NCBI GenBank assembly: GCA_037074705.1
Contig: CM073591.1
Coordinates: 6,750,087-6,814,086, forward strand
Reading direction: 5' to 3'
Source of the DNA: Zhengitettix transpicula
Lineage: Eukaryota > Arthropoda > Insecta > Orthoptera > Tetrigidae
DNA length: 64,000 bases
Below the pieces are notes generated by a model. The model was not told where the DNA came from. It saw nothing but the letters and a program-made list of their open reading frames with translations, and did no database searches. Both the position numbers and the translations under genes were made by a program. Below, piece by piece: positions 1 through 12,106 of this stretch (position 1 is its first letter; each line of letters begins with the position of its first letter).

Positions 1-957
1 AAGACACCTGTGACCTCATCGGCATTTTGTAATTATTCATTCCCCACAAATATATGATAAATAGCTCTGCTGTCTTTCATATTTGAATCATTTTTCATTT
101 TTAATAAATCTCAATTCCATACCGAATAAATATTTAGCTTTACTATGTTTAAAATAATACTTGGAAAACTACACGAGAAAATTGCAAATATTCAAACAGA
201 ACCATGGACAAGAAGTTAATCAACCTGGGCCACCTTCAAAATATTTTCCAATATTCACAAGCATCTTATCCGTTAACTGTTATAACACATTAATGACACC
301 ACCAACATCGATTGTTTTCTTGTGTGTCCTATAAAACTGATTTTCAAAATTTTACAGCCTCCCTATTGTCTATCCTATTTTCCACTCTGATTAAAACCCA
401 GCAAGTATAGTGCTTCAGTAACATTTCCCCGCATCTTATTTACACACAGCCAGCCTTCTAGAAGGTTCTACAGAGGTGTATTTGACTAAATTTCAACAGG
501 ACTGGCTTACAGTGATTGAACACTGCCATTTATTATAATTTATCATAAACACCACCCCAAGTTGATGGGGATGAGAATGGACTAAAGTAATATTGGGACT
601 TTTAGAACAAGCTTAGCGATCACTCAAGCTGTTGATTCGACTGCAACCACACGCCTTTTGGATATGTTGCCTCTCTCATGCCCAAGAGATTTTAATCATC
701 ACTAATCTATAAAATTATTTATTAAACACTAATATTTACATTTTTTTTAAACCACTTTCACGTTGCTCACCACCCAAAAACCCGAACTGTTCTTTTCCAG
801 ACTTAAAGTAATGTCTGTACCACGGTTGGTTGGTATTTCTCTGAACGTTTCAGTGAGTCGATTAAACAATTGATGACAAATGGAAACAATAAATAACCTA
901 ATCATTTAATTACCACTCTATGGAGATAGAACTATGAAATTAATTTATTTTGTACAC
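1..957. other. 3' flank of Tim22, no gene seen
   Basis: AT-rich sequence downstream of the Tim22 stop codon on the minus strand. It should contain the Tim22 3' UTR; several TTTATT strings, which read AATAAA on the minus strand, are possible polyadenylation signals and none can be singled out. No open frame or recognisable repeat was found. Confidence 0.5.
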
Positions 958-2691
958 CTATCTAGACATGTAATAATCAATTATGGTAGAAAAGGCAGCA
1001 AATCCAGCTGCACCAATAACTCCGGCTTTGAGACCAGCTGAAACAAAGGAAAAACTATTGAGTCACTCAAACTTCTTACGGGAAGATCAGCTCGAACCTA
1101 GGAGAAACAAAGGCATGTGGGAAGCAAATTTAGGTTATAAAAGGACTAATTAACAGGGGGTGGGGAAGGGGAACAGGGATACATTTACAGCACTTTTTGG
1201 ACCTCGAGAAAAGTTTCCAATGATAAAAGTTTGAATAAAGTGTTTCACAAAGAAAATAGTACTTAAGTGCTGAATTAGGATTATACAAACACAAAATTTG
1301 GAGCAATTAAATGGTTTTTGAAGTCTACGGCATATAAAAAGAATGATCCTAATTACCTCTAAATCCTATAAGACCACCGGTCACTCCACCAGCGTAAGTA
1401 CCATTCTTCCAATCAGTTTTACCACGATACTATAAAACAAAATATAATTTAGGATTTTAATAAATATAATACAGTTAGTGCAGAGATTTTATATTATTTA
1501 AAATCTCCTCTCTGTACATTTACACAGACTTAAAACACACAAATTTTGAAACAGATAACGACTTATATTTCATTCATTAACCCATGATGGAGTGGAATGA
1601 AATGTATAGGAAAGAATGTATCCCAAATTGTGATTTCAATTTAATGATATTCCTTATAACAACCGTATTATTAAAAGAATTTTATGATGTAACAGAAGAA
1701 AATTTAATATTATAATAAATTCTAAAGCACAAATTATAGATTTCCAGCCTTTTATGTTTTATGTTGGTATCATCACATCTTCTGTAATCATATTGTATAT
1801 TTACACAAAATATTTATAATATACATGGAACTGTATATGATGAAAAACAGTGAAAAATATTTACAGTGACTTGTACCCTCAATTTTAAGCAGAAAAAAAA
1901 AATAAATCAAGAAAAGTTTTGATGTGACAGCAAAACACATCATTTCCTATCCAACCATTCATTACTTTAAAACAAACTTGACCCCACAGTCTAAAACTAA
2001 TTCCACAATAACTAACTACATTCTTCATAGGATTGACAAATAAATGGACATGAAAGAAAATTAACACATCAACCCAAATAAAATTGTTTTCCTTGCCGCC
2101 ACTTCAACATGTTATAATAATTAGATGATTTCATGTAGTTATTACATTATATGGACATATCATTTTCTCATTTCAGCATTAGAGTAAATAACTGGATAGC
2201 TCACACTTTCAATGCAGCATTCAACAGAAGAAAACAGTGCACCTATGAGTGCGAAATTTTTGGCGTAGCTCAGGGTGGTTCCTTTCATTTCTCTGAAGAC
2301 TTCTCTAGCTGTCTGAGGTTTCGCATCTGGACCCTGAAGGGAAGGATTGACACTGGCAGAAAATAAACCAATAGCTGCACCCAATCCATATCCTGTAAAG
2401 TTTGTGAACAACATTAATATTTCCACGACTGCACACTTTTCGTATGAAACGTGACAAAAGAATTCTATTGAACGAACCTAAGACGCAGCTCATTGTTGCT
2501 TTCACTGGACAGCTTTCCATAGCAGCTTCTATCATCTTCTCTTCATTTGACTTTATTTGCACTGGAGAGAGAGTTGGAGGAATTATTATATTTTCTCTGT
2601 ATCTCTTCGGTTCACTAACTAGCATTAAGGCAATTTTATCCCACTCTTCGCTTGTAAAAAATGTTTGTTTGTGTCCGTCTCCGGATGACAT
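958..2691 (-). CDS. Tim22: Mitochondrial import inner membrane translocase subunit Tim22
   Basis: Four exons on the minus strand: 2691-2478, 2392-2205, 1429-1357 and 1037-958, totalling 555 bp and 184 residues. Each junction is GT..AG, the phases close, and the ORF ends in TAG at 958-960. The family forms the channel of the TIM22 complex, which inserts carrier-type multispanning proteins into the mitochondrial inner membrane. The soluble N-terminal part (to about residue 65) is followed by the first membrane segment ([13 protein letters not shown]). The PRAT-family signature is present as R136-x3-D140 followed by the glycine-rich AGGVTGG. The C-terminal segment [16 protein letters not shown] is typical of the family. 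Length is close to the usual 190-200 residues. No upstream in-frame ATG extends the N-terminus. The gene looks intact; intron 1 is only 85 bp and the others are longer. Confidence in identity is high. Confidence 0.96.
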
Positions 2692-2817
2692 TTTAAATAC
2701 TAATTTTATTTTTTTTCGCAAAAAAAAAACGTAATTCCACTACATGTTTAGAAATTACTATGAACACCGAGTTTAAAACGATAACAGTCGTTCGATATTC
2801 GACGCCGGGGGCAGTGG

Positions 2818-2825
2818 TATCGATA
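2818..2825. promoter_or_regulatory. DRE-like promoter motif upstream of Tim22
   Basis: The octamer TATCGATA lies 127 bp upstream of the Tim22 start codon. In Drosophila this is the DNA-replication-related element bound by DREF at housekeeping promoters (known for that organism). Its placement fits a housekeeping promoter; function here is inferred. Confidence 0.45.
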
Positions 2826-3471
2826 CTCCGCGATCGATCAATGAAAGCATTAGTACGTCAAAGACGATCCATCAACTCGTGAATGAATAAGGCACCTCGT
2901 AATCTGTAATTCTAATGTCTTCAGCACAATAGATAATGTTATATGTCTTTCATTATCATTACAATAATAACGTGAGTATTATATTAATCGTGATTTCTTT
3001 TTAAGCTTAAAATTAATACTGATGCATGTTGATTGATATCGACTTATTTTGTAGTTGTGTAAACTTCAGCCGTTTATTATTTAGCTCCTCTTTAAAAATA
3101 TATATTTTTCCAGTTTGATGGAATTTATGAACTTAAAATACATCGTTATCGATTAAATTTGAATTTTATTAGCTCTCAATATTGATAATTAGAACTTGGA
3201 GAAGTGTGTATATACTTTTACAACTAATCTTTATGTGACCCTGTTGTGTTTATAATAAATTTCAATTGTAAAAATGGCACAAAGTACAGTACTAGTAATT
3301 TTTTTTATAAATAATAATATGGTGCATTACCTTTTATGGATATTCAATAAAAAAAATAATAAGTTGTAACTTATGAGAGAGTGAGGTACAAATGAAGGAG
3401 AAGCTTCTTTTTTTCTAGATAGGAAGAAAAGATTCGCAGAATGTTACTAGACACTTTATACATACACACAC
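2826..3471. other. AT-rich intergenic sequence, nothing recognised
   Basis: Sequence between the Tim22 promoter region and the GA-rich satellite. No open frame, RNA gene or named repeat was recognised. Confidence 0.5.
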
Positions 3472-4747
3472 CCCCAGAGAGAGAGGCAGAGAGAGAGACA
3501 GAGAGAGACCGAGAGATATACAGAGAGAGAGAGAGAGAGAGAGACAGAGAGTGAAATAGAGAGACCGAGAGAGAGAGAGACATAGAGAGAGACCGAGAGA
3601 GATATACAGAGAGAGAGAGAGAGAGAGACAGAGAGAGAGAGACTGAGAGAGATATACAGAGAGAGACGGAGAGAGAGAGAGACGGAGAGAGATATACAGA
3701 GAGAGAGACCGAGAGAGATATACACCGAGAGAGAGAGAGACGGAGAGCGATATGCAGAGAGAGAGACATAGAGAGAGAGACCGAGAGAGATATACACCGA
3801 GTGAGAGAGAGAGAGAGAGAGACCGAGAGAGATATACAGAGAGAGAGAGACCGAGAGAGATATACAGAGAGAGAGAGAGACCGAGAGAGATATACACCGA
3901 GAGAGAGAGAGAGACGGAGAGACATAGAGAGAGAGAGACCGAGAGAGATATACAGAGAGAGAGATATATATATACAGAGAGAGAGAGGCAGAGACAGAGA
4001 GACCGAGAGAGAGACGGAGAGAGACATAGAGAGAGAGAGACGGGGAGAGAGAGAGACCGAGAGAGATATACAGAGAGAGAGACCGAGAGAGAGAGATATA
4101 CAGAGAGAGAGAGATCGAGAGAGATATACACCGAGAGAGAGAGAGAGACGGAGAGACATAGAGAGAGAGACTGAGAGAGATATATATACAGAGAGAGAGA
4201 CAGAGAGACCGAGAGAGAGACGGAGAGAGACATAGAGAGAGAGAGAGACAGAGAGAGAGACGGGGAGAGAGAGAGAGACCGAGAGAGATATACAGAGAGA
4301 GAGAGACCGAGAGAGAGAGACCGAGAGAGATATACAGAGAGAGAGAGACCGATAGAGATATACACAGAGAGAGAGGCAGAGAGAGAGGCAGAGAGACCGA
4401 GAGAGATATACAGAGAGAGAGACGGAGAGACACATAGAGAGAGAGACCGAGAGAGACAGAGAGAGAGAAAGAGAGAGAGACATAGCGAGAGAGAGAGACC
4501 GAGAGAGATATACAGAGAGAGAGACGGAGAGACACATAGAGAGAGAGACGGAGAGAGAGACAGAGAGAGAAAGAGAGAGACCGAGAGAGATATACAGAGA
4601 GAGAGAGAGACATAGCGAGAGAGAGAGACCGAGAGAGATATACAGAGAGAGAGAGACCGAGAGAGACGGAGAGAGAGACAGAGAGAGAAAGAGAGAGACC
4701 GAGAGAGATATACAGAGAGAGAGAGAGACGGAGAGAGACAGAGAGAA
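3472..4747. repeat. GA-rich satellite / minisatellite (about 1.27 kb)
   Basis: Nearly pure purine tract on the plus strand built from GAGAGA runs. It is punctuated at irregular 20-45 bp spacing by GAGATATACAGAGAG and by GACCGAG, GACGGAG and GACATAG variants. It is not a plain dinucleotide repeat: the ATATACA and ACCGAG blocks recur in mixed order, pointing to repeated unequal exchange. Long open frames exist on both strands (Leu-Ser rich on minus, Arg-Glu rich on plus), but they follow from the repeat lacking stop codons. It separates Tim22 from the 3' end of the TMEM50-like gene. Confidence 0.95.
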
Positions 4748-5300
4748 GTGAAATAATATCTGAATACTGTATTCCAGGAAACGAAGATGACCGTAGTCGC
4801 GTTAAGCTGAGAATAAGGTGACTCCTAACCTAACCTCGTTAACGTCCTCAATATCGCATCCAGACGTTCTTCTTATCTTCCGTTCTCAGGAAAAGAAACG
4901 AAACGGAATGTGATGAATCGTCTGCTGGAGCTTAACAGGTAATGTAGGTTTTAATTTACACCCCCGTCGACGTGGCGCCTTCTGATTGGCCTTGGAGGAC
5001 AAAGAGTTGTGACGTCACCCACCTCACTCGCTGTTCCGTCCCTAATATCAACCTTACTTGTGTCAATACAAACATAATCGTTGTGACGTCTACTACAAAA
5101 ACGTTGCCTCCCTGCACCATGTGAAGTTATGTAAACCAATTAACAGAAGAAAAAATTCGTTTTTTGTGTTAAATGGTTTATACAATTACTTTTATAATAA
5201 AAATAGATTACACAAACACTGCGATACGCAAACATTGAAACTGTTTCATTCTTGACAATTTTTATGACGTTTCGACCACGCGAGCGAGCGAGCGTCCATC
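4748..5300. other. Short intergenic stretch, no gene
   Basis: Sequence between the satellite and the 3' end of the TMEM50-like gene. It includes a TGACGTCA palindrome at 5010. Short open frames on both strands show no recognisable family. Confidence 0.5.
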
Positions 5301-8300
5301 CTAGAACATGAAGATCTCTTCTTCTTTCCTCCAGAACTTGATCAGCAGCGAACTCGAGAGTATGAGCAGGTTATGGAAAAACAAGGCCACGCCGGGCCAG
5401 TGACACACTTTACCTGGAAAAACAACCAGTTTTACGTTTATTGAAGGAAATTCAAATATGTTACACTGTTCAAAAGATTGAAGACTTTCCCGGTCAAGTT
5501 GTTCAACAAACAGTTCTCGGAATTCACGCGGGTTTTGCATATTTATATTAAGACGCAACGTTTCGACGACTGAAAGCACTGTCGTCATCTTCTAGGCGCA
5601 GGTTGCATGAGGGTGATCCACGTTGAGGGAACTCCCCTTTAATAGCATAGGAAGGGATTAGAAAGTGGGGATGCGGAAGGGTAGAGGAAGGTAGCCAAGG
5701 GTTAACCAGGGGCCCGCGGGCTATATTTTAAGGATCCTACCCGGCATTCGCCTAAAGAAATGCAGGGAAAACCCTAGAAAAACCTCCATCAGGTAGGTCG
5801 GGCATTGGGTACTTGTCCCACGCCCTTCCCTGGATGGCGGGAGAGGGGTGTGCTGTGAGGTCGCAGCATTCCCTTCTACGTGCCTCGACCAGTTTAGGAG
5901 GCAGCTGGCCGACTGTTCCAATAGGAATAGCAGACAACTCGTACCGTATGCCAAAGGTCTGCGACCCCGGAACATACAGCCTCTCAGAACAGAGGCCGAG
6001 GTGTCTCGGCTTGTGTTCAAAAACGGAGAGGAAAAGGTATCCCCAAAGGTAGCCCATTCGTATCTCTGCCTGCGAGAGAACATCCCTCGCAGGAATTGCC
6101 TGCAAGAGAAAAGCCCTCGCAGACTCGCTCAGTGCCGGAACAAAAGGCTACATGAGGGTAATCCACGTTGTGTCAACTCTCCTTTAATAGCATAGGAAGG
6201 GATTTGAAAGGGGGGATGAGGAAGGGTAGAGGAAGGTAGCCAAGGGTTAACTAGGCCCCCACCGGGCTATGGTTTAAAGATCCTACCCCGGGGCAATTCG
6301 CCTGAATGCGACAAACCCTAGAAGACCTGCATGAGGTAGGTCGTGCGCTCTTGCTACTCGTCCCACGCCCTTCCCTGGATGGCCGGAGACGGGTTCGCTG
6401 TGGGGACGAAGCAATTTTCTCCCCCTCACCCTTCACGTGTCCGTCTCCCTCTAACATCGTTGTACGTAGAAAGAAGAAGAAGAAGAAGAAGGTTTAGACG
6501 GGCTACATGAGGCGAATTCGCATGCTGGCAACTCCCCTTTCATAGCATAGGAAGGGATTTGAAAGGGGGGATGCGGAAGGGTGGACGAAGGCAGCGAAGG
6601 GTTAACCAGGGGCCCCCGGACTATAGTTTAAGGATCCTACCCGGCATTCGCTTAAAAGTGATGCAGGGAAAACCCTAGGAAACCTGCATCAGGTAGTAAA
6701 TACAATATTAATTTAAGATTCCAATAAAAATAATTACAAAAAATGAACATTTAAAATTTACAAAGTGAGACAATTCTTAATTTAAACAGTCAGTGAAATA
6801 TTGCTGTTGGGTTTACACATAATGAATTCTTTAATTTACCTTATCGTTTTGCTGTGCGAACAAGAAGGGGGCTCGTACTCACTTTCACATACAGGCAGGC
6901 CACGTGTCACTGACTCTACTTCCCGCTCGCTGTATTTGACCACGGCCAGTTGTTTCGCTCTTCTCTCGTTACGTGCTCAACGTTTACTGCACACTAGCTT
7001 GCTATACCTGAGCATCTAAGTAACTGGTGTCTCTCGCAACCGCAGACAACAGCCATTGCGGACTGGAGACTGGCGACACACTCCTGGTGACTCCCAGAAA
7101 CACGCTCGCACAACTTTATCACTGGAGCTCCCAAACCACACTCCAGCTTTTCAGATTTATTCTCCTCTCTCCCACCGACTCCCAACACACACTGAAGCTC
7201 CGCGCGTCCAGCCATGCCTTCGCGACAATGCACACAGCACAAGCAAGCATTACAGCCCCGTATTCCTGTACACGCCGCCGACGATGCAAGTCCCGAAACC
7301 TTGTTCATTTATTAAATACCATTCAACATATCAATTTTCGATGATTCCCGTAGTTTTTTTGCTGTCGCCAATTATTTAACGGCACGTTTGAATTTTGTTA
7401 AAAAAATCCAATTGCATCGGTCACTTTCACAAAAGCTCACTATTGAATCTGTGGGGCTAAAGATATGGCCCGCACCAACGTCGACGCGGCAACGCAGCCT
7501 TCCCCCTCTCCCGTTCACCTCTAAGAGGCTGCGCTCGGCCAGTCCAGACGTTTTAATAAACTTCTCGTGTTGTCTCTTTCTTCGCAGCCACGTGGTCTCT
7601 AAAACTCCTTTTCAAGAGGTCCAGACAGTAGGATCCCCTTCGCGGGAGACAACCATATATTATTATCAACATTGGTGTATATTACAGTATATACTAAAAG
7701 AACGGAAATTATTAAATCTCTTTATTATACGGTTGGAAACGTTTTGTCTCTCAATGGTGTGGTAAAGCGGACACCGACAGCTCCTCGTAACCACAAGGAG
7801 TATTCACGCTTGTAACTCAGTCGTTGATTAAATAAGTACAACAGTAATAAATCGGCACTTACCACGTTCGCAGAACACTGCAATCATGATCCAGAACGAC
7901 CCGATCGTCGCTCCGAAGCAGGCGACGAAGGCGACGAAGAGCCAGAACCTGACCATCATGTACGAGAAGCAGCCGGAGTTCTGGTTGTTCTCAGACTGCA
8001 TCTGCGAGAAGGGCAGCGAACACAACCTGCGCACACACACACACACACACGCGTCTCTGAGTTACTTCACAGACGCGCAACGTGGAGGCAGGTTCACAAA
8101 GGAAGCGTGACGGAGCGAGCATCGCGGGAACACCACAGCACGTCAACTCCTCACGATGTGCTGTGATCCACTGTCAAACAAGACAGTCGACACGGTGACG
8201 TCACACCGATTCCCCCCCCCCCCCCCAATCTCACAAAACATTCAAAAACACGATTTCAGGAGCAAAAAAAATCATGGAACCGTAAAAAGCATCATTTCGG

Positions 8301-11300
8301 TAGAATTTCAGCCTCAGGCACGACGATATTGTGAGACAGGGTAATTCTGGCGAGAGGAGTGTGCTTGTTTTATCATCTTTTCACCTCCCTGAGGGCACAC
8401 GCGGGTGACGAGCGAGCAGGGTGCACGAGGAGCCGGCGGGAGAGTTCTTCGAGGAGGGCATCAAGAAGCTTCTGCCCACAAGCATTCGACGGGATGCCGA
8501 TTATGTGGGAAAATGAGTCATCAAGTGCACATCAACAATATCCTATATATAAAAAAACATCTAGCACACTTCCTTTGTGAACATGCCTCGCAGTTCAACG
8601 AGGCTCAAAAGGCAAAAACAACGCAAGAGTTACTCCAGATGGAGGGGAAGGGGGGGAAATCCAAAGTCATTGAATGCAGCTGTCATAAATATTGAAAATG
8701 TTGAAAAGAATTTAATTTTTGATTGGGCATAAAGCGGATGGTGAAACTGGAGAGGTTAAAGGGTCAGATATTGATGACGGGGATGCCTTCACAACTCTCT
8801 GTTTTTTTTATCTAAGGTTCCCACAAGCCGAGGCCTGTTTTGAGAGGTTGCATGTTCCGGGGTCGCAGACCTTGGGGCATACGGTAAGAGTTGCTAGCTA
8901 TTCCCATTGGAATAGTCGGCCAGCTGCCTCCTAAACAGGTCAAGGCATGGCGAGGGGTAAGCTGCGACCCCACAGCTAACCCCTCTCTCCCGCCATCCAG
9001 GGAAGAGCTTGGGACAAGTACCAAATGCCCGACCTACCTGATGCAGGTGTTTTTTATAGGGTTTGTCCTGCATTACTTGTTGGCGAATTGCCGGGTAGGA
9101 TTCTTAAACTATAGCCCGGGGGCCCCTAGTTAACCCTTGGCTGCCTTCCTCTACCCTTCCGCATCCCCCCTTTCAAATCCCTTTCCTATGCTATAAAAGA
9201 GGAGTTGCCACTATGTGGATTAACCTCATGTAGCCTGTCTACACCTCCCCCCCCCCCACAAAAAAACTGAAAGATGAAATATTTGGAGAGATAGAGTCAA
9301 ATGTTAATGAAATAGAAAATAATTATGAGGGGAATAGAAGAATTGCAGGGAAGAAAGGAACCAAGAAAATACAGTAGTGTTTGTTTACAAAGATGAAGTT
9401 GAGAACAGCTGATGGAATTTATAACGATCAGAAAAGATGGGACTTAAGAATTTATAACAAGTTATTGGAAGTTTTGAATATTATATAAGACTTAGTAATA
9501 AGACTTTAACATTAATGAATAGGAGGAAATGGGAAAAAGATGTAAACAGAAAACATATGATTGGAGATGAACATGGAATAGATGGAAATTTTTTTTTGGG
9601 ATAAATGTGGGTCAATGCATATATGGATCTTAAATTACTCTTGATTAGAACATAAATAAATTTAATTAACAATTTAAAAACTAATATAATAATAAAATAA
9701 AATAAGTAAGTAAAGGAAAGAATACAGAATAGAATAACAGTAAGTAAGGTTAGAAATAAGGATTTTATTATACTGTAGATGATGTAAAAATATGAACTGT
9801 TGAGCAGAAATGGAATTAAAATGGCCGACGCCACGACGCGACAGTTGCGCATGCGCGGATGACGTCACGGCCCCTAGTTAACCCTTGGCTACCTTCCTCC
9901 ACCCTTCCGCATCCTCCCTTTCAAATCCCTTTCCTATGCTATAAGAGGGGAGCTGTCACTATGTGGATTACCCTCATGTAGCCTGTCTACATCCCCCCCT
10001 CCTCCCACACACACAAAAAAACAACAACTGAAAGATGAAATATTTGGAGAGATAGAGTCAAACGTTAATGAAATAGAAAATAATTATGAAGGGAATAGAA
10101 GAATTGCAGGGAGGAAAGGAACCAAGAAAATTCAGTAGTGTCTGTTTACAAAGATGAAGTTGAGAACAGCTGATGGAATTTATAACGATCAGAAAAGATG
10201 GGACTTAAGAATTTAAAACAAGTTATTGGAAGTTTTGAATATTATATAAGACTTAGTAACAAGAATTTAACATTAATGAATAGGAGGAAATGGGAAAAAG
10301 ATGTAAACAGAAAACATATGATTGGAGATGAACATGGAATAGATGGAATTTTTTTGGGGGATAAATGTGGGTCAATGCATATATGAATCTTAAATTACTC
10401 TTGATTAGAACATAAATAAATTTAATTAACAATTTAAAAACTAAAATAATAATAAAATTAAATAAGTAAGGGTAGGAAAGGATACAGAATAGAATAATAG
10501 TAAGTAAGGTTAGAAATAAGGATTTTATTATAATGTAGATGATGTAAAAATATGAACTGTTGAGCAGAAATTGAATTAAAATGGCCGACGCCGCGACGCG
10601 ACAGTTGCGCATGCGCGGATGACGTCACGGCCCGCGTCACAGCCTCCTCCCCCCCTAGCCCTGCCTGTTGTACTTACACGATGAAGGAGAACGTGTTGCA
10701 TATTCCGCACAGGTGGAACTCCTTGGGGAAGGAATCGCTGTACCTGACTTCCACGTCGAACATCAGCCACCACGAACTGAAAAACTGACAGAGGTTCATC
10801 TTTAACAGAGCGACGGTCGTTTCCTGCAGGACGAGTCTGTGTGTGTGTGTGTGTGTAGGGACAGAGACTCAAGAATCCGCCGCCCCAAAAGGCAACAGCG
10901 TGTTACAGTGGTCGACGACTGCTTTCTAATATGTAATAAACACTTCTTATTTTCTAGAGCCACCAGTCATTGGTGAGAACCAATCAAAAATAGAATGGCG
11001 CCGGTACGTGGTTGTCGGCGTTTGCTTCACAAACTTTCACATCGAGAGACTTTGAGGAGATCCACGTCCGAGGGCTGGCTGAGGGGGTAAGATGATCCAG
11101 GTTCCATGATAGCAGAGACACGAGAGGGCAACTACCCCCCGTGTGTGTAGAATCAGTGAGTAATGAATGGCCTGTTTAGTGTGTGTTGACTTCAAGCTGG
11201 TACCAGCAGCACTGTCGTGAGTACACAACAACTATCAGTGACTGTAAACGATAATTAAAGGGTTTTTCTTTTACTCTTAGTATTTAATATTGTGTTCCGT

Positions 11301-11634
11301 TGACGTCAGTGAGTCTGGATTGTTAATGTTTCAGTTCATTGTCTTTGTTCTTCCTGTCAAACCCAGTGGTGACCCTGAGGTAAGGAGGAATTCAACGTCG
11401 TTGATTGTGAAGTAATATATATGTGTATTTTCATAGAACTATGGTCCTATGACGTCACTCACTTGGTACTACTGAACTTTGTCTTATTTTTATTCTCAAC
11501 GATGTCGAAACTAAAGGTACATGAAACGTTCCGAAAAGTGAAAAAAGCGCAGCAACACCACTCACCATAATTCCTGTAATCATTGCCATCAAGTTGTTTC
11601 GGCAATTATCAGTCCCAAACCACATGAACGGCAT
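5301..11634 (-). CDS. Divergent TMEM50-like (UPF0220 / Vps68 family) membrane protein
   Basis: Four exons on the minus strand: 11634-11566, 10784-10678, 8026-7863 and 5413-5301; 453 bp, 150 residues. All introns are GT..AG and end in TAG at 5301-5303. The family consists of small four-helix proteins of the endomembrane system; yeast Vps68 acts in late endosomal sorting, while animal function is poorly known. Family features present are WFGTDNCRN, FFSSWW, FHLCGICNTFSF, the segment RFWLFVAFVACFGATIGSFW, and HWPGVALFFHNLLI. Compared with the canonical copy at 19369-22279 it lacks about ten N-terminal residues, has diverged in most loop positions, and ends KEEEIFMF instead of the usual GRxEDxW tail. 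Intron phases match that copy and exon 3 is the same length (164 bp), so it is a tandem paralogue. An in-frame TAA just upstream of ATG 11634 supports this start, although a further 5' exon cannot be excluded. The introns are packed with repeats. Confidence 0.85.
5515..5592 (-). repeat. Dispersed hairpin repeat with GAAACGTTGCG core
   Basis: Minus-strand sequence contains GATGACGAC, a loop, GTCGTCGAAACG. A related sequence lies at about 25984-26092. It belongs to the group of hammerhead-core-like hairpins discussed in the findings. It lies in the last intron of the TMEM50-like gene. Confidence 0.5.
5600..6696 (+). repeat. Family A dispersed repeat, three tandem copies
   Basis: Three successive plus-strand copies: about 5600-6138, 6148-6470 and 6503-6696, the last two truncated. 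Shared landmarks in order are GGCTACATGAGG, TAGCATAGGAAGGGATT, AGGGTTAACTAGG, AAGGATCCTACCC, CTGCATCAGGTAGGT, CTTCCCTGGATGGCGGGAG and CGACCAGTTTAGGAGGCAGC. They end in a CTGCGAGAGAACAG block. No ORF is conserved between copies, no obvious terminal inverted repeats or polymerase III boxes were found, and the class is unknown. They lie in an intron of the TMEM50-like gene. Confidence 0.85.
6700..7862. other. Intronic sequence, no gene recognised
   Basis: Part of the last intron of the TMEM50-like gene. It is moderately GC-rich between 6880 and 7660, with a 125-codon plus-strand open frame (7388-7765) whose translation resembles no family known to me. Probably an unclassified repeat. Confidence 0.4.
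8801..9243 (-). repeat. Family A dispersed repeat
   Basis: Minus-strand copy with the landmarks described for 5600-6696, ending at CATGTAGCCTGT on the plus strand. It lies in intron 2 of the TMEM50-like gene and is joined to the tandemly duplicated block that follows. Confidence 0.85.
9123..10634. repeat. Tandem duplication of about 0.75 kb
   Basis: Units at about 9123-9869 and 9870-10634 are nearly identical. Each begins with the end of a family A copy (CCCCTAGTTAACCCTTGGCT), continues with an AT-rich body (AGATGAAATATTTGGAGAGA), and ends with GCGACAGTTGCGCATGCGCG followed by TGACGTCA. The junction repeats the start of the unit. Both lie in intron 2 of the TMEM50-like gene. The near identity points to a recent unequal crossover. 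Open frames on the minus strand are AT-rich and not convincing. Confidence 0.9.
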
Positions 11635-12106
11635 CTCGTATCTCTTCAAAATTTATCTCAATTAACACACACGCACACACACACACACACACACCGGAAA
11701 ATTAAAACGTATCCATCGGGGGGCCGAGTGGAAAATTTACGGCTGTGTAAAACGGCAAAAAGGTCACAGACACATAACCTTCAAATTTCCATCCGAAACG
11801 TTTTCCTCTTTCGTTTCATTGGCGTGATTGCAATTTTTGGTTTAGAAGAATCCTACTAAATATAGAACGCGGTATCATTTCCTCTTGTAGAAACGTACGC
11901 AGGACTAAACTGACATGCCTCGTATTTACTTATGCATTTTGATGGGAGGAGGGCAAAGAGATAGATAAACGTCTTTGGAGGAGGGAAATGTCTAACATAA
12001 TAAGCACTATCGCAGAGAGATATCCTCTGTTACATCTCTGACGGCAGCTTCAACGATTATCATCGTCGTCACTGATCGAACGAAACGCATTGTGCTACTT
12101 TTTGTT
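11635..12106. other. 5' flank of the TMEM50-like gene
   Basis: Contains a CA microsatellite (11667-11694) just upstream of the coding start and otherwise unremarkable sequence. The promoter of the divergent TMEM50-like gene should lie here; no core element stands out. Confidence 0.4.

Noticed and set aside
3371..4613. Overlapping Leu-Ser rich (minus) and Arg-Glu rich (plus) open frames up to 388 codons
   Set aside because: They are by-products of the GA satellite, which contains no stop codons in several frames; no start context, splice sites or non-repeat domain.
4826..4840. CCTAACCTAACCT as insect telomeric repeat
   Set aside because: Only about two and a half units, not an array, and next to ordinary single-copy sequence.
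5813..6195. ORFs of 79-120 codons recurring in family A copies
   Set aside because: Different copies break the frame at different places and no shared protein emerges; frames change between copies.
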